Assembly (NCBI RefSeq): GCF_003952505.1
Contig: NZ_CP034450.1
Coordinates: 2,356,001-2,420,000 of the forward strand
DNA from: Mesorhizobium sp. M4B.F.Ca.ET.058.02.1.1
Lineage (GTDB): Bacteria > Pseudomonadota > Alphaproteobacteria > Rhizobiales > Rhizobiaceae
DNA length: 64,000 bases
Reading direction: 5' to 3'
Shown: piece by piece, positions 37,806 to 46,385 of the stretch
Layout of the letters: each line of letters opens with the position of its first letter
Numbering within the stretch: position 1 is the first letter of the stretch
Made by a program: the position numbers and the translations under genes
Notes under the pieces: model-generated
Database searches by the model: none
Told to the model about the DNA's origin: nothing
The model's input: only the letters and a program-made list of their open reading frames with translations

Positions 37806-38906
37806 TTAAAGGATCTCAGTCTTGGCGATGTGGATGCCGAAGCCTTCAAGGCCGACATAGTGGCGCTCGCGCGAGGCGATAAGGTTGATCGAGGAAATGC
37901 CGAGATCCTTGAGGATCTGCGCGCCGAGGCCGATCTCGCGCCATTCGTTCTCGCGGCGGCGAGCTTCTTCGTGGTCTTCACGATCGCCGCTTGCCGGCCG
38001 CTTGCGCTCCTGGTGGGCAACGCCAACCGAGCCCTCGCGCAGGTAGACGATAACGCCGCGCCCGCGCTCGCCCATCGCCTTCATGATGGCGTCGAGCCGA
38101 TGGCTGGTGCCGAACACGTCGGTCACGACATCCTCGGAGTGCAGGCGCACCGGAACCTCCTCACCGTCGCGGATATCGCCGAAGACAACCGCGACGTGGT
38201 GCATGGAATCCCAGGGCAATGTGTAGGTGAAGACCTGAGCCTTGCCGCCGAGTGTGTCGATGTCGGAGCAGGCGACGCGCTCGACCAGCGTTTCCTTGCG
38301 CTGCCGGTAGGCGATGAGATCGGCCACCGAAACCTGCTTCAGGCCGTGCGCCACGGCGAAGGCCTGCACTTCGGGACCGCGCTTGACCGTGCCGTCATCG
38401 TTGACCAACTCGGAGATGACGCCGATCGGCGGCAGGCCGGCGAGCTTGCAAAGGTCGACGGCGGCCTCGGTATGGCCGGAGCGCATCAGGACGCCGCCTT
38501 CGCGCGCAATCAGCGGAAAGATATGGCCGGGGCGGACGAAATCGGAGGCGCCGACATTGCCGTTGGCGAGGTTGCGGACGGTGAGCGTGCGGTCGTCGGC
38601 GGAAATGCCGGTCGTGGTGCCGTGCTTGAAGTCGACGCTGACGGTGAAGGCGGTGGTGTGGGCGGAGTCATTGTCGGCCACCATTGGCGCCAGGTTGAGG
38701 CGCTTGGCTTCCTCGCGCGGCATCGGCGTGCAGACGATGCCGGAGGTATTGCGCACGATGAAGGCCATCTTCTCCGGCGTGCAGTGGACTGCGGCGACGA
38801 TCAGGTCGCCTTCGTTCTCGCGCCCGTCATCGTCCATGACCACGACGATCTCGCCGCGCTCGAAGGCGCGGATGGCTTCGACGATCTTCTTTTGGTCGTA
38901 TGGCAT
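37806..38906 (-). CDS. ribB: 3,4-dihydroxy-2-butanone-4-phosphate synthase with degenerate GTP cyclohydrolase II domain
   Basis: A 366-residue riboflavin-pathway protein. Residues about 1-205 are a full DHBP synthase: VVVMDDDGRENEGDLIVAA, RPGHIFPLIAREGGVLMRSGHTEAAVDL (seen in two adjoining parts) and GVISELVNDDG. The rest resembles GTP cyclohydrolase II (HHVAVVFGDIRDGEEVPVRLHSED), but the zinc cysteines are missing: HSEC is HSED and no CDCG motif follows. So only the RibB step is expected, with the C-terminal domain structural or regulatory. No FMN riboswitch is visible in the 93-bp gap before it. Confidence 0.93.
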   Translation of the reverse strand: MPYDQKKIVEAIRAFERGEIVVVMDDDGRENEGDLIVAAVHCTPEKMAFIVRNTSGIVCTPMPREEAKRLNLAPMVADNDSAHTTAFTVSVDFKHGTTTGISADDRTLTVRNLANGNVGASDFVRPGHIFPLIAREGGVLMRSGHTEAAVDLCKLAGLPPIGVISELVNDDGTVKRGPEVQAFAVAHGLKQVSVADLIAYRQRKETLVERVACSDIDTLGGKAQVFTYTLPWDSMHHVAVVFGDIRDGEEVPVRLHSEDVVTDVFGTSHRLDAIMKAMGERGRGVIVYLREGSVGVAHQERKRPASGDREDHEEARRRENEWREIGLGAQILKDLGISSINLIASRERHYVGLEGFGIHIAKTEIL

Positions 38907-38928
38907 TGTGCGCTCGCTTTGCTCGCAA

Positions 38929-39024
38929 GGGAGTAGGGGAATAGGGCAGTAAGGGAGCAGGGGAAAGCGAAAAGTTCGGCGTCGGAGCGCGAGCTAGCCC
39001 TACTGCCCCACTCCCTTCCCCGTC
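38929..39024. repeat. G-rich imperfect inverted repeat overlapping the aroC stop
   Basis: The left arm (38929-38964) is built of G-rich units such as GGGAGTAGGGG, AATAGGGCAGTAAGGG and GAGCAGGGG; the right arm (38998-39024) is the complement pattern CCCTACTGCCCC then ACTCCCTTCCCC. GGGCAGTA-GGG and AAGGGAGT pair across the gap with an insertion. The right arm forms the last codons and TAG of aroC. It resembles repeats of AGTAGGG type scattered in rhizobial intergenic regions; as RNA it could fold between aroC and ribB. Confidence 0.6.
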
Positions 39025-40109
39025 TGTCCTCTGTGCCGCAGATAGTGATCGGCAATCGCGCAGGCAACCATCGCCTCGCCGATCGGCACAGCGCGGATGC
39101 CGACGCAAGGGTCGTGGCGGCCCTTGGTCATCACCTCCACGTCGTTGCCGTCCTTGTCGATCGATTTGCGCGGGGTCAGAATCGAGGAGGTCGGCTTGAC
39201 GGCGAAACGGGCGACGATCGCCTGCCCGGTCGAGATGCCGCCCAGGATGCCGCCGGCATTGTTCGACAAGAAAACCGGCTTGCCGTCATTGCCGATGCGC
39301 ATCTCGTCGGCATTCTGTTCGCCGGTGATGCGGGCGGCCTCGAAGCCATTGCCGATCTCGACACCCTTGACGGCGTTGATCGACATCAGGCCGGACGCGA
39401 TGTCCTGATCGAGCTTGGCATAGATCGGCGCGCCGAGACCGGCTGGAACCCCCTCTGCGACGATTTCGATGACGGCGCCGACGGAGGAACCCGCCTTGCG
39501 GATGCCGTCGAGATATTGGGTGAAGACGGGAACCGACGCCGGATCCGGCGTGAAGAACGGATTTTCCGCATCGCCGATGAAGTTCCAGTTCCAGTTGGCC
39601 CGATCGATGGATTTTTCACCCATCGAGACCAGTGCGCCGCGTACCATCATACCGGGCACGACCTTGCGGGCGAGCGCGCCGGCTGCCACCCGCGCCGCCG
39701 TCTCGCGCGCCGAGGAGCGGCCGCCGCCACGGTAATCGCGCAGGCCGTATTTGACCTCGTAAGTGTAGTCGGCATGGCCCGGCCGGTACTGGCGGGCGAT
39801 CTCGCCATAGTCCTTCGAGCGCTGGTCGACATTCTCGATCAGCATCGAGACAGGCGTGCCGGTGGTGATCATCGTCTCGCCGTCCTCGTCGAGGATGAAG
39901 CCGGAAAGGATCTTGACCTCGTCCGGCTCGCGGCGCTGCGTCACGAAACGCGACTGGCCGGGCCGCCGCTTGTCGAGTTCGGCCTGGATTTCCGCTCGGG
40001 TGAAGCGGATGCCGGGCGGACAGCCGTCGACAACGCAGCCGAGTGCCGGCCCATGGCTTTCGCCCCAGGTGGTGACGCGGAAAAGATGGCCGAACGTGTT
40101 GTGAGACAT
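39000..40109 (-). CDS. aroC: Chorismate synthase
   Basis: A 369-residue FMN-dependent enzyme that converts EPSP to chorismate. All three family signatures are present: [37 protein letters not shown] and the C-terminal [17 protein letters not shown]. The ATG at 40107-40109 ([10 protein letters not shown]) is the usual start. The last residues (GQTGKGVGQ) are encoded by the G-rich repeat shared with the downstream gap. Confidence 0.97.
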   Translation of the reverse strand: MSHNTFGHLFRVTTWGESHGPALGCVVDGCPPGIRFTRAEIQAELDKRRPGQSRFVTQRREPDEVKILSGFILDEDGETMITTGTPVSMLIENVDQRSKDYGEIARQYRPGHADYTYEVKYGLRDYRGGGRSSARETAARVAAGALARKVVPGMMVRGALVSMGEKSIDRANWNWNFIGDAENPFFTPDPASVPVFTQYLDGIRKAGSSVGAVIEIVAEGVPAGLGAPIYAKLDQDIASGLMSINAVKGVEIGNGFEAARITGEQNADEMRIGNDGKPVFLSNNAGGILGGISTGQAIVARFAVKPTSSILTPRKSIDKDGNDVEVMTKGRHDPCVGIRAVPIGEAMVACAIADHYLRHRGQTGKGVGQ

Positions 40110-40556
40110 GGAAAAGCGCCCTGCCCGGCGGCGGAGCCGGTAATCTTCTCGGTGGCGCAGCGTCCTCTGCGCGCCCAAAAGGACGCGCGGCGCTGCACGC
40201 TGCCTTCTATTGGCGTTTTCCACAGTGGTCAAACCGGCGGATCCAGCATGATGGATGATTTCGGCGCTACGGCGGCATCGTCCGATGTCGAACCACTGCG
40301 CCGCAACCCTCGCTGAGCCACCATCTCGGCATCGGGCTGAACAACAAACGCCGTGCCGGTCGATCTATAGCCGCTGTTGTTTCCCGGCTATCCTATGAAG
40401 CCAGCGAGGTCGGGCAGGCGGTCTCTCCAGTATCTTATGGATCGTGCAAGTAAGGCAGCCGCGTGATTGGGGGCGGTGGAGCTAGGATTTCCTTTTGGGA
40501 TTGGCAAGGCCGCCAGTATCGGCTAGCTAGCATGCCGGACAATCTTCGGAGCGAAC
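40110..40556. other. 447-bp non-coding junction between aroC and the glycan cassette
   Basis: This gap should contain the leftward aroC promoter and the rightward promoter of the glycosyltransferase cassette. It holds the left copy of the cassette-flanking repeat (40209-40235) and, nearer aroC, an interrupted stem built from GCAGCGTCC and GGACGCGCGGCGCTGC (about 40157-40200). From about 40300 on the sequence becomes richer in A/T than the aroC side. No gene is supported. Confidence 0.6.
40209..40235. repeat. Left copy of the repeat flanking the glycan cassette
   Basis: ATTGGCGTTTTCCACAGTG at 40209-40227 is identical to 44341-44359, in the same orientation, 4132 bp apart. The match continues as GTCAAACC versus ATCGAACC. 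The following CGGCGGATCC resembles the inner part of the right copy (CCGGCGGATTT), as if an internal piece had been lost here. Confidence 0.85.
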
Positions 40557-41576
40557 TTGGCTGTCAGTCGGGAATATGGCGTCGGCACGCGAGGCGCGCA
40601 TCGCGTCGACCTGCCGCTGACGGAACAGGCCAGGCATCCGGGCAGCGCGCATGACGACATAGAAGTCGCGGTGCTCATACCCTGCTACAATGAGGCCGCG
40701 ACGATCGCGACCGTGGTGTCCGAGTTTCGCCAGTCTCTGCCAAACGCCCGCATCTATGTCTACGACAACAACTCGATCGACGACACGGCAGCGGTAGCCG
40801 CGTCCGCCGGCGCGATCGTTCGCAGCGAGCGCCGGCAAGGCAAGGGCAACGTGGTGCGGCGAATGTTTTCCGATATTGACGCCGACGCCTATCTTATCGT
40901 CGATGGCGATGCGACATACGATGCTTCCGAGGCGCCCGCCATGATCCGCGAGCTCCTGTCCGGGCCATACGACAAGGTGAACGGGGTGCGCATTCATGCC
41001 AGCAAGCAGGCATATAGACCGGGCCACCTGATCGGAAACCGTCTGCTTACATCGCTTGTTTCGCTGTTCTTCGGCGACCAAAGTCGAGACATGCTGTCCG
41101 GCTACAAGGCTCTGTCACGCCGGTTTGTAAAGACATTTCCGGCGGTAAGCGCAGGCTTTGAGATCGAGACCGAACTCCTCATACATGCGCTGGAACTCGG
41201 AGTTCCCATGAGCGAGGTCGAAACGCACTACAAGGAGCGGCCTGCGGGCTCGCTGAGCAAACTGGCGACCTACAAAGACGGCTTTCGCATCCTGTGGGTG
41301 ATTTTCCACCTGATCCGCGACCTGCTGCCGCTTCCGTTTTTCCTGTCGATCGCCGCGGTTCTGGCGCTGATAGCAATCGGATTCGGCACACCCGTTTTCC
41401 TCAACTATCTCTCCACTGGATTGGTGCCTCGTTTCCCGACCTTGATAGCCGTATCGGCGGCAATGATCCTCGCATTCCTTTCGGTGTTCGCCGGCCTCAT
41501 TCTCGATAGCGTCGCGCGCGGCCGCAAGGAGGCGAAGCTGCTTGCCTATCTATCCTACCGATCGGTGCAGCGGTGA
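40557..41576 (+). CDS. GT2-family glycosyltransferase, GtrB/DPM1-like, with C-terminal membrane helices
   Basis: A 339-residue protein. Residues about 35-235 are a GT-A glycosyltransferase: VAVLIPCYNEAATIATVV, YVYDNNSIDDTAAVAA, the DxD-type VDGDATYDA, and DMLSGYKALSRRFVKTFP. Two helices follow (about 250-275 and 285-320). This is the architecture of GtrB/polyisoprenyl-phosphate sugar transferases, which load a sugar onto undecaprenyl phosphate at the inner face of the membrane. The start is a TTG at 40557 with GGAG 6 bases upstream; a downstream GTG is possible. Its stop overlaps the gtrA-like start by four bases. Confidence 0.88.
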   Translation: MAVSREYGVGTRGAHRVDLPLTEQARHPGSAHDDIEVAVLIPCYNEAATIATVVSEFRQSLPNARIYVYDNNSIDDTAAVAASAGAIVRSERRQGKGNVVRRMFSDIDADAYLIVDGDATYDASEAPAMIRELLSGPYDKVNGVRIHASKQAYRPGHLIGNRLLTSLVSLFFGDQSRDMLSGYKALSRRFVKTFPAVSAGFEIETELLIHALELGVPMSEVETHYKERPAGSLSKLATYKDGFRILWVIFHLIRDLLPLPFFLSIAAVLALIAIGFGTPVFLNYLSTGLVPRFPTLIAVSAAMILAFLSVFAGLILDSVARGRKEAKLLAYLSYRSVQR

Positions 41577-41977
41577 GCGTGACGAGCGCGAAAATAGCGC
41601 GCTTCCTCTTTGCCGGAGGCATTGGGTTCGTCACTGACGCGGCCGTGTTCTTCGGCTTCGTGTACGGTTTTGGCGGCTCGATTATCGCCGCCCGCGTGCT
41701 AGCAAGCCTGGTCGCGATGACGGTAACCTGGGCCCTCAACCGGAGCATGACTTTCATTGACGGCCGCATGCAAAACAGAACTGCCGAGTACGGCAAATAT
41801 CTGATTGCATCCTTCGTCGGGATGGGTGCGAACCTCATCGTGTTGAACGAGGCCAGTAAGATTGACGCCAATTTCTACCATGTGCCCGCGTATCTCCTCG
41901 GCGCGATTGCAGGCCTCGTCGTCAACTACGCTCTGTACGACCGAATGGTTTTCAACGGCCATCGAAGCCTGGGGTGA
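41573..41977 (+). CDS. GtrA-family membrane protein (putative lipid-linked sugar flippase)
   Basis: A 134-residue protein with four helices and GtrA-family features: KIARFLFAGGIGFVTDAAVFF, VTWALNRSMTFID and a closing VNYALYDRMVF. GtrA proteins are proposed to flip undecaprenyl-phosphate-linked sugar across the membrane for a GT-C enzyme. It starts at GTG 41573, overlapping the glycosyltransferase stop, and its own stop overlaps the methyltransferase start, so the cassette is tightly coupled. Confidence 0.9.
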   Translation: MSVTSAKIARFLFAGGIGFVTDAAVFFGFVYGFGGSIIAARVLASLVAMTVTWALNRSMTFIDGRMQNRTAEYGKYLIASFVGMGANLIVLNEASKIDANFYHVPAYLLGAIAGLVVNYALYDRMVFNGHRSLG

Positions 41978-42699
41978 TGGAAATGGCCGCTGATCAGGAT
42001 CGGGCGCCCCGAGACGAGAATATCGACTCCGTCTTTTATCGCGACGGGGCATCGAATTCGTTTGCGATGCGCCTGCTCAAGACCGCCAGGCGGAACATGT
42101 TCAATCTGTTCATTGAACAGATGCGCCCCTCCCCGCAAACGACCGTTCTCGATATCGGCGTTTCCGACGACGAGAATGAAGGCGCCAATTTCCTCGAAAA
42201 GTCCTACCCGTGGCCAGAAAAAGTGACTTGCGCCGGGATCGGAACCGGCGAGCAGGTCAAGGCACGTTACCCCTCCGCCACCTTCCGGCAAATCATTCCC
42301 AACGAGCCGCTGCCTTTTGCCGACAAGTCATTCGACATAGCGACGTCCAACGCGGTGCTGGAGCATGTTGGAGGAGTGCAAGAGCGCAGGCAATTCATCC
42401 TGGAGCACCTGCGGGTTGCCCGCTCCGTCTTCATCACCGTCCCCAACCGCTGGTTCCCGGTCGAACATCACACCGGATTGCCGCTTCTGCATTATTCGCC
42501 ATCCGCATTCCGCGCGCTGCTCGGCAAATCATCGATGGGTTATTGGACCAAGCCGGAGAACATGGATTTTCTCAGCCGCGACCTGATCGGGCGAGAATGG
42601 CCGGGAGCCAAGGCGCCGCGCATCTGGATGACGGGGATCAAGCTCGGTCCCTTCAGTTCGAACATCGCCATCGTTGCCGGCGATCATGCTCAGACCTAG
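41977..42699 (+). CDS. SAM-dependent methyltransferase, class I
   Basis: A 240-residue protein with a SAM-binding Rossmann core: motif I is VLDIGVSDDENEGANFLE, an uncommon variant of the GxGxG loop, and the post-motif acidic region is PLPFADKSFDIATSNAVLEHV, as in methyltransferase type 11. SVFITVPNRWFPVEHHT follows. Within a glycan cassette it may methylate a sugar or a carrier-bound intermediate; this is inference. Several in-frame starts exist (GTG 41974, ATG 41977, ATG 41983). Confidence 0.85.
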   Translation: MEMAADQDRAPRDENIDSVFYRDGASNSFAMRLLKTARRNMFNLFIEQMRPSPQTTVLDIGVSDDENEGANFLEKSYPWPEKVTCAGIGTGEQVKARYPSATFRQIIPNEPLPFADKSFDIATSNAVLEHVGGVQERRQFILEHLRVARSVFITVPNRWFPVEHHTGLPLLHYSPSAFRALLGKSSMGYWTKPENMDFLSRDLIGREWPGAKAPRIWMTGIKLGPFSSNIAIVAGDHAQT

Positions 42700-42711
42700 C
42701 CGGTACATTCC

Positions 42712-44328
42712 ATGCGCGGATCTTCAGTCCTGAGACTGGTCAACGCATGGGCGTTGCCATTGGCGCTCGTCGTCCTGTTTTGCCTCTATCAGTACAGATA
42801 TTTGACCTATCCCTCCGTTCCCGGCAACAATGCGCAATATCCGCTGGGCTGGTGGGGATGGATTGACCAGGGTCTCTACTGGAAGTCCGCGAAGGCCTTC
42901 GCCGTCCTCGATCTCAGGCCCGCATCGCATTTCTATCCGCCGCTTTATCCCCTCTTCGGCGCGCTCTTTCTACCAATTTCGGAAATGCACCCCTTCTATC
43001 TGGTCAACCTCGCGCTGATGGCCGGTTTCTTTCTGCTCGTGTTCCGCCTGTTTCGACCGCACCTCGGGCCCGCCGCCGCAGCTCTTTTCACATTGGCGGG
43101 CATGGTCGGTTACCCGATCATCGGGCTTCAGTGGGTTGTTCCGTGGACCAGCACGCTTGGCGCGTTCCTCCTCGCCGCGGCCCTTGTACTTCTCGACCGC
43201 TTCGATCGGCTGAGGCATTCATCGCTCCCCGCATCGACCTTCGCGACCAACGCGATCCTGTTCGGCATTGTTGTCGGCGCCCAGATCCCCGTTCGTACCG
43301 CGGACTTCGCCACGACTGCTCCGGCTGCAATCGCCTATGCGTCGCTTGTCGTGGCGATGGCAGTGGGCAATGAACCCGACGCGCGCAGAAACGGGATCGT
43401 TTCCATAGGCGCCGGGGCGGCTGGGTTTGCCTTGCCAGTGCTGTTCTTCGCAACATTCAATTACCTGAGCGCCGGAACTCTGGCCGGCACATATTTCCAG
43501 GCCGTCGCAGGAGGAATTGGCTTCGACATTTTCCAGGTTCCGGAGCGGCTCTTTTCGCTTCTTGTTGCCTCACAGGTCTATTTCCTGGAGTTCAATGCCG
43601 ATTGGATCAGCGTGATCCCCATCCTGTTCATCGCCGTCGTTCTTGCGATCGTTCTGATCGTTTTCCCGGAGCCCCTGTTCATGCGGGTGGCCGGCTTGAT
43701 GATGGCCGTGCATCTGATCGTTTATGCGAGCTATCGGGACAGCGTCCCGACCGGCATGTTCCGCTATTTCAACGTCCACTACTACAAGTGGATGTTTCCC
43801 ATCGCGTTGGGGATTGTCGCCTACAGGCTGAAGCCGTCCGCTTTCGGCCGAAGGGAGGCAATCACTGTTGCGACGGGCGCGCTCATAGTCCTGCTCGTCG
43901 CATCCGTGACCGCGCAGCGTCGGGATGTGCCGATACTCGCCTCGACCTCCGAAGACAGAACCGTGAGGCTGGATGTTCAACAGCCCAATGCCATCCAGAT
44001 AATCGATCTGGTGGGCGTGAAGGCTCCGCCTGAGAGCAATGCAATAACAGTCGAAACGTCCGCGACGATCGATGGCAGGCGGCTTTTCCCCGTCCGCGAC
44101 TACAGATTTGTCGCCAACGAAAAACTTGTCCGTCTGATACTGGGCAGCCCGCAGAATGCCGGCTCGGTGGAGATTCACCTGTCGAAATATGTCGAGCCGC
44201 CCAAACCCGGCTGGACGGCTCGCGCCTCATCAATGAGTTTTAGGCTCGGACTGCCGTTCGCGCAGCAACGGCTCGACACGTCCGTTCCCGGCTCCCCGTT
44301 CTCCTTGCCGCCCGGCGGCGCCCACTGA
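42712..44328 (+). CDS. Polytopic membrane protein, candidate GT-C glycosyltransferase
   Basis: A 538-residue protein with about ten helices in the first 400 residues and a soluble C-terminal domain of about 120 residues (from around ILASTSEDRTVRLDVQQ). The first extracytoplasmic loop is long and aromatic (NNAQYPLGWWGWIDQGLYW, HFYPPLYPLFGALF), as in GT-C enzymes, but no textbook PMT motif is recognised. With the GtrA and GtrB-like genes it fits the third, serotype-specific transferase of a Gtr operon. It lies 12 bp after the methyltransferase. Confidence 0.75.
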   Translation: MRGSSVLRLVNAWALPLALVVLFCLYQYRYLTYPSVPGNNAQYPLGWWGWIDQGLYWKSAKAFAVLDLRPASHFYPPLYPLFGALFLPISEMHPFYLVNLALMAGFFLLVFRLFRPHLGPAAAALFTLAGMVGYPIIGLQWVVPWTSTLGAFLLAAALVLLDRFDRLRHSSLPASTFATNAILFGIVVGAQIPVRTADFATTAPAAIAYASLVVAMAVGNEPDARRNGIVSIGAGAAGFALPVLFFATFNYLSAGTLAGTYFQAVAGGIGFDIFQVPERLFSLLVASQVYFLEFNADWISVIPILFIAVVLAIVLIVFPEPLFMRVAGLMMAVHLIVYASYRDSVPTGMFRYFNVHYYKWMFPIALGIVAYRLKPSAFGRREAITVATGALIVLLVASVTAQRRDVPILASTSEDRTVRLDVQQPNAIQIIDLVGVKAPPESNAITVETSATIDGRRLFPVRDYRFVANEKLVRLILGSPQNAGSVEIHLSKYVEPPKPGWTARASSMSFRLGLPFAQQRLDTSVPGSPFSLPPGGAH

Positions 44329-44340
44329 GGGCTACCTCTC

Positions 44341-44415
44341 ATTGGCGTTTTCCACAGTGATCGAACCGTGATCCGGTGCATCAAACTGTGATCCGGCGGA
44401 TTTAGTTTTGACACA
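44341..44415. repeat. Right copy of the cassette-flanking repeat; transposon-end-like sequence
   Basis: It starts 12 bases after the last cassette gene with ATTGGCGTTTTCCACAGTG, then iterates GTGATC-type units: AGTGATCGAACC, CGTGATCCGG and CTGTGATCCGGCGG, ending TTTAGTTTTGACAC. On the other strand it reads TGTCAAAACTAAATCC first. Spaced short repeats behind a TGT start are reminiscent of IS21-family ends, but this is an impression and no transposase gene is in the window. Confidence 0.65.
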
Positions 44416-44496
44416 TTCGGTTGGTTTCTGCTCTCTTCCATCCGCCGTTGAGGATCCGCCGCCATAGTGCCGGCGCAATGACCAAAGAGGACGACG

Positions 44497-44760
44497 ATGC
44501 GTACCCTGATTGGCGCTGTTGCCGCCATGTTGCTGATTTCCACCGCCGCTGCATTCGCCGGCCAGACCGAAGGCCTGATCAAGAAGGTCGACAAGGACAC
44601 GCTGACGCTGACACTGGATGACGGCAAGTCCTACAAGCTCAATGCCGAAACCGATCTCGACGCGCTGCAGCCGGGCATGGACATTGTGATTGCCTATGAC
44701 GTGACCAATGGCGAGAACGTGGTCACCGATATGCAGTTGCCGGACAGTGACGCGAATTGA
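44497..44760 (+). CDS. DUF1344 periplasmic protein
   Basis: An 87-residue protein with a signal peptide (MRTLIGAVAAMLLISTAAAFA) and the DUF1344 body TEGLIKKVDKDTLTLTLDDG, YKLNAETDLDALQPGMDIVI. It is a small beta-rich periplasmic protein of unknown function common in rhizobia. GAGGA lies 5 bases before the ATG at 44497. It converges on a phosphatase gene 50 bp away. Confidence 0.88.
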   Translation: MRTLIGAVAAMLLISTAAAFAGQTEGLIKKVDKDTLTLTLDDGKSYKLNAETDLDALQPGMDIVIAYDVTNGENVVTDMQLPDSDAN

Positions 44761-44810
44761 TTCAGATGATGCTGGCCTGACCTGAATCGCCACACCTTCC
44801 ACAGTCCGCC

Positions 44811-45398
44811 CTACAACCACTCCAGGGTCCGACCCTGCAGCCGGAGCAAGCGGTCCTGCGGGATTTCGAGGCTTGCCGCCTCCTGCTTGGACAGGCCTTC
44901 GACGAAGCGGAACAGGCAGCGCATGACGCCGCCATGAGTGACGCAGACCGTCTGCCGGTCCAGGGCGTCGAAGAATGGCTTTATCCGCTCGAGCAGCATC
45001 TGGTAGCTCTCGGCGCCCTCGCCGGGCGGCTGGAAGTCCCATTTGGCGAAGCGGCGCCCCTGCGTCGAGCCGGGAAGCCTGGCCTCGAGCTCGCGGAAGG
45101 TAAAGCCCTGCCAGTCGCCGAAACTTATTTCGACCAGCAGCGGATCGGTGCGGTAGGCAAGCGGATCGAGACCCATCGCCGCGCGCAACCGCTCCATCGT
45201 CTCGCGCGTGCGCCGCATCGGGCTGGCGACAAAGTCGAAATCGTCCGAATTGTCGACGAACTCGGCCAGTCGGATCCCATTCCGGGTCGCCTGCTCGCGC
45301 CCCAGCGCGTTTATGTCGGTGTCTGCCTGGCCCTGCAGTCGACGCTCGGCATTCCACTCCGTCTGGCCGTGGCGCACGATGTAGACGAGCGGATACAT
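44811..45398 (-). CDS. Histidine phosphatase family protein (phosphoglycerate-mutase-like)
   Basis: A 195-residue protein with the complete active site: VYIVRHGQTEWNAERRLQG (RHG with the phosphohistidine), SPMRRTRETMERL, EISFGDWQGF (acid) and CVTHGGVMRCLFR (second His). A broad-specificity phosphatase or cobalamin-type phosphatase is likely rather than glycolytic mutase, given its short length. It lies downstream of fabI, an order seen in rhizobia. In contrast to the homologue at 14.5 kb, the RHG motif is intact. Confidence 0.92.
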   Translation of the reverse strand: MYPLVYIVRHGQTEWNAERRLQGQADTDINALGREQATRNGIRLAEFVDNSDDFDFVASPMRRTRETMERLRAAMGLDPLAYRTDPLLVEISFGDWQGFTFRELEARLPGSTQGRRFAKWDFQPPGEGAESYQMLLERIKPFFDALDRQTVCVTHGGVMRCLFRFVEGLSKQEAASLEIPQDRLLRLQGRTLEWL

Positions 45399-45458
45399 CA
45401 GGTCTTCCGGCGAAAGATCACGACAGACTGCAGGCGGGGGGATGCCAGCTCGAGGAGA

Positions 45459-46277
45459 CTATTCCTTGACGGTCGAGATATCGGGCGCGTCGACCGCCTT
45501 CATGCCGACGACATGGTAGCCTGAATCGACGTGATGGACCTCGCCGGTGACACCGCGCGACAGATCCGACAGGAAATAGACGCCTGAATCGCCGACCTCT
45601 TCCTGGGTGACCGTCTGCTTCAGCGGCGCATTGTATTCGTTCCACTTCAGGATGTAGCGGAAGTCGCCGATGCCAGAGGCGGCAAGGGTCTTGATCGGGC
45701 CGGCCGAGATGGCGTTGACGCGGATCTTCTTGGCGCCGAGGTCGACGGCGAGGTAGCGGACGCTCGCTTCAAGCGCAGCCTTGGCGACACCCATGACGTT
45801 GTAGTGCGGCATCACTTTTTCGGCGCCGTAATAGGTCAGCGTCAACAGCGAGCCGCCATCGACCATCAGCGGCTCGGCCCGCTTGGCGATGGTGGTGAAG
45901 GAAAACACCGAAATGTCCATGGTGCGCAAGAAATTGTCGCGCGTCGTCTCGACATAGCGGCCGGTCAGCTCGTCCTTGTCGGAAAAGGCGATGGCGTGGA
46001 CGAGGAAGTCGAGCTTGCCCCAATGCTTGGCGATGTCGTCGAAAACGGCATCGAGGCTTGCCGGATCGGTGACGTCGCAATGACCGGCGACATGCGCGTT
46101 GAGTTCCGCCGCCAGCGGCTCGACGCGCTTCTTGAAGGCTTCGCCCTGATAGGTCAGCGCAATCTCGGCGCCGTGATCGACGCAGGCCTTGGCGATGCCG
46201 AAGGCGATCGACCGATTGTTCGCGACGCCGAGGATCAGCCCGCGCTTGCCGGCCATAAGGCCCTGTCCACCCGCCAT
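45459..46277 (-). CDS. fabI: Enoyl-[acyl-carrier-protein] reductase (NADH)
   Basis: A 272-residue short-chain-dehydrogenase-fold enzyme that reduces enoyl-ACP in each round of fatty-acid elongation. The FabI variant of the nucleotide loop (ILGVANNRSIAFGIA) and the Tyr-x6-Lys site (YNVMGVAKAALE) are clear; VHAIAFSDKDELTGRY is also diagnostic. The ATG at 46275-46277 with GGAG upstream is preferred over longer readings. It lies 108 bp downstream of the DnaJ-type gene. Confidence 0.97.
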   Translation of the reverse strand: MAGGQGLMAGKRGLILGVANNRSIAFGIAKACVDHGAEIALTYQGEAFKKRVEPLAAELNAHVAGHCDVTDPASLDAVFDDIAKHWGKLDFLVHAIAFSDKDELTGRYVETTRDNFLRTMDISVFSFTTIAKRAEPLMVDGGSLLTLTYYGAEKVMPHYNVMGVAKAALEASVRYLAVDLGAKKIRVNAISAGPIKTLAASGIGDFRYILKWNEYNAPLKQTVTQEEVGDSGVYFLSDLSRGVTGEVHHVDSGYHVVGMKAVDAPDISTVKE

Positions 46278-46385
46278 GTGAGCGTTCTCCGCAAGAATGT
46301 CTGCTTTGTGGAGAGCCCTATCGCACAGGCACAAGGCCCCTTCAAGCGCCCATAGCGGACTGTCCGGGGGAGAAAACTTCGAAGG

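Noticed and set aside
38907..38999. FMN riboswitch ahead of ribB
   Set aside because: The gap is only 93 bases and consists mostly of the G-rich repeat; no conserved FMN-aptamer blocks are seen.
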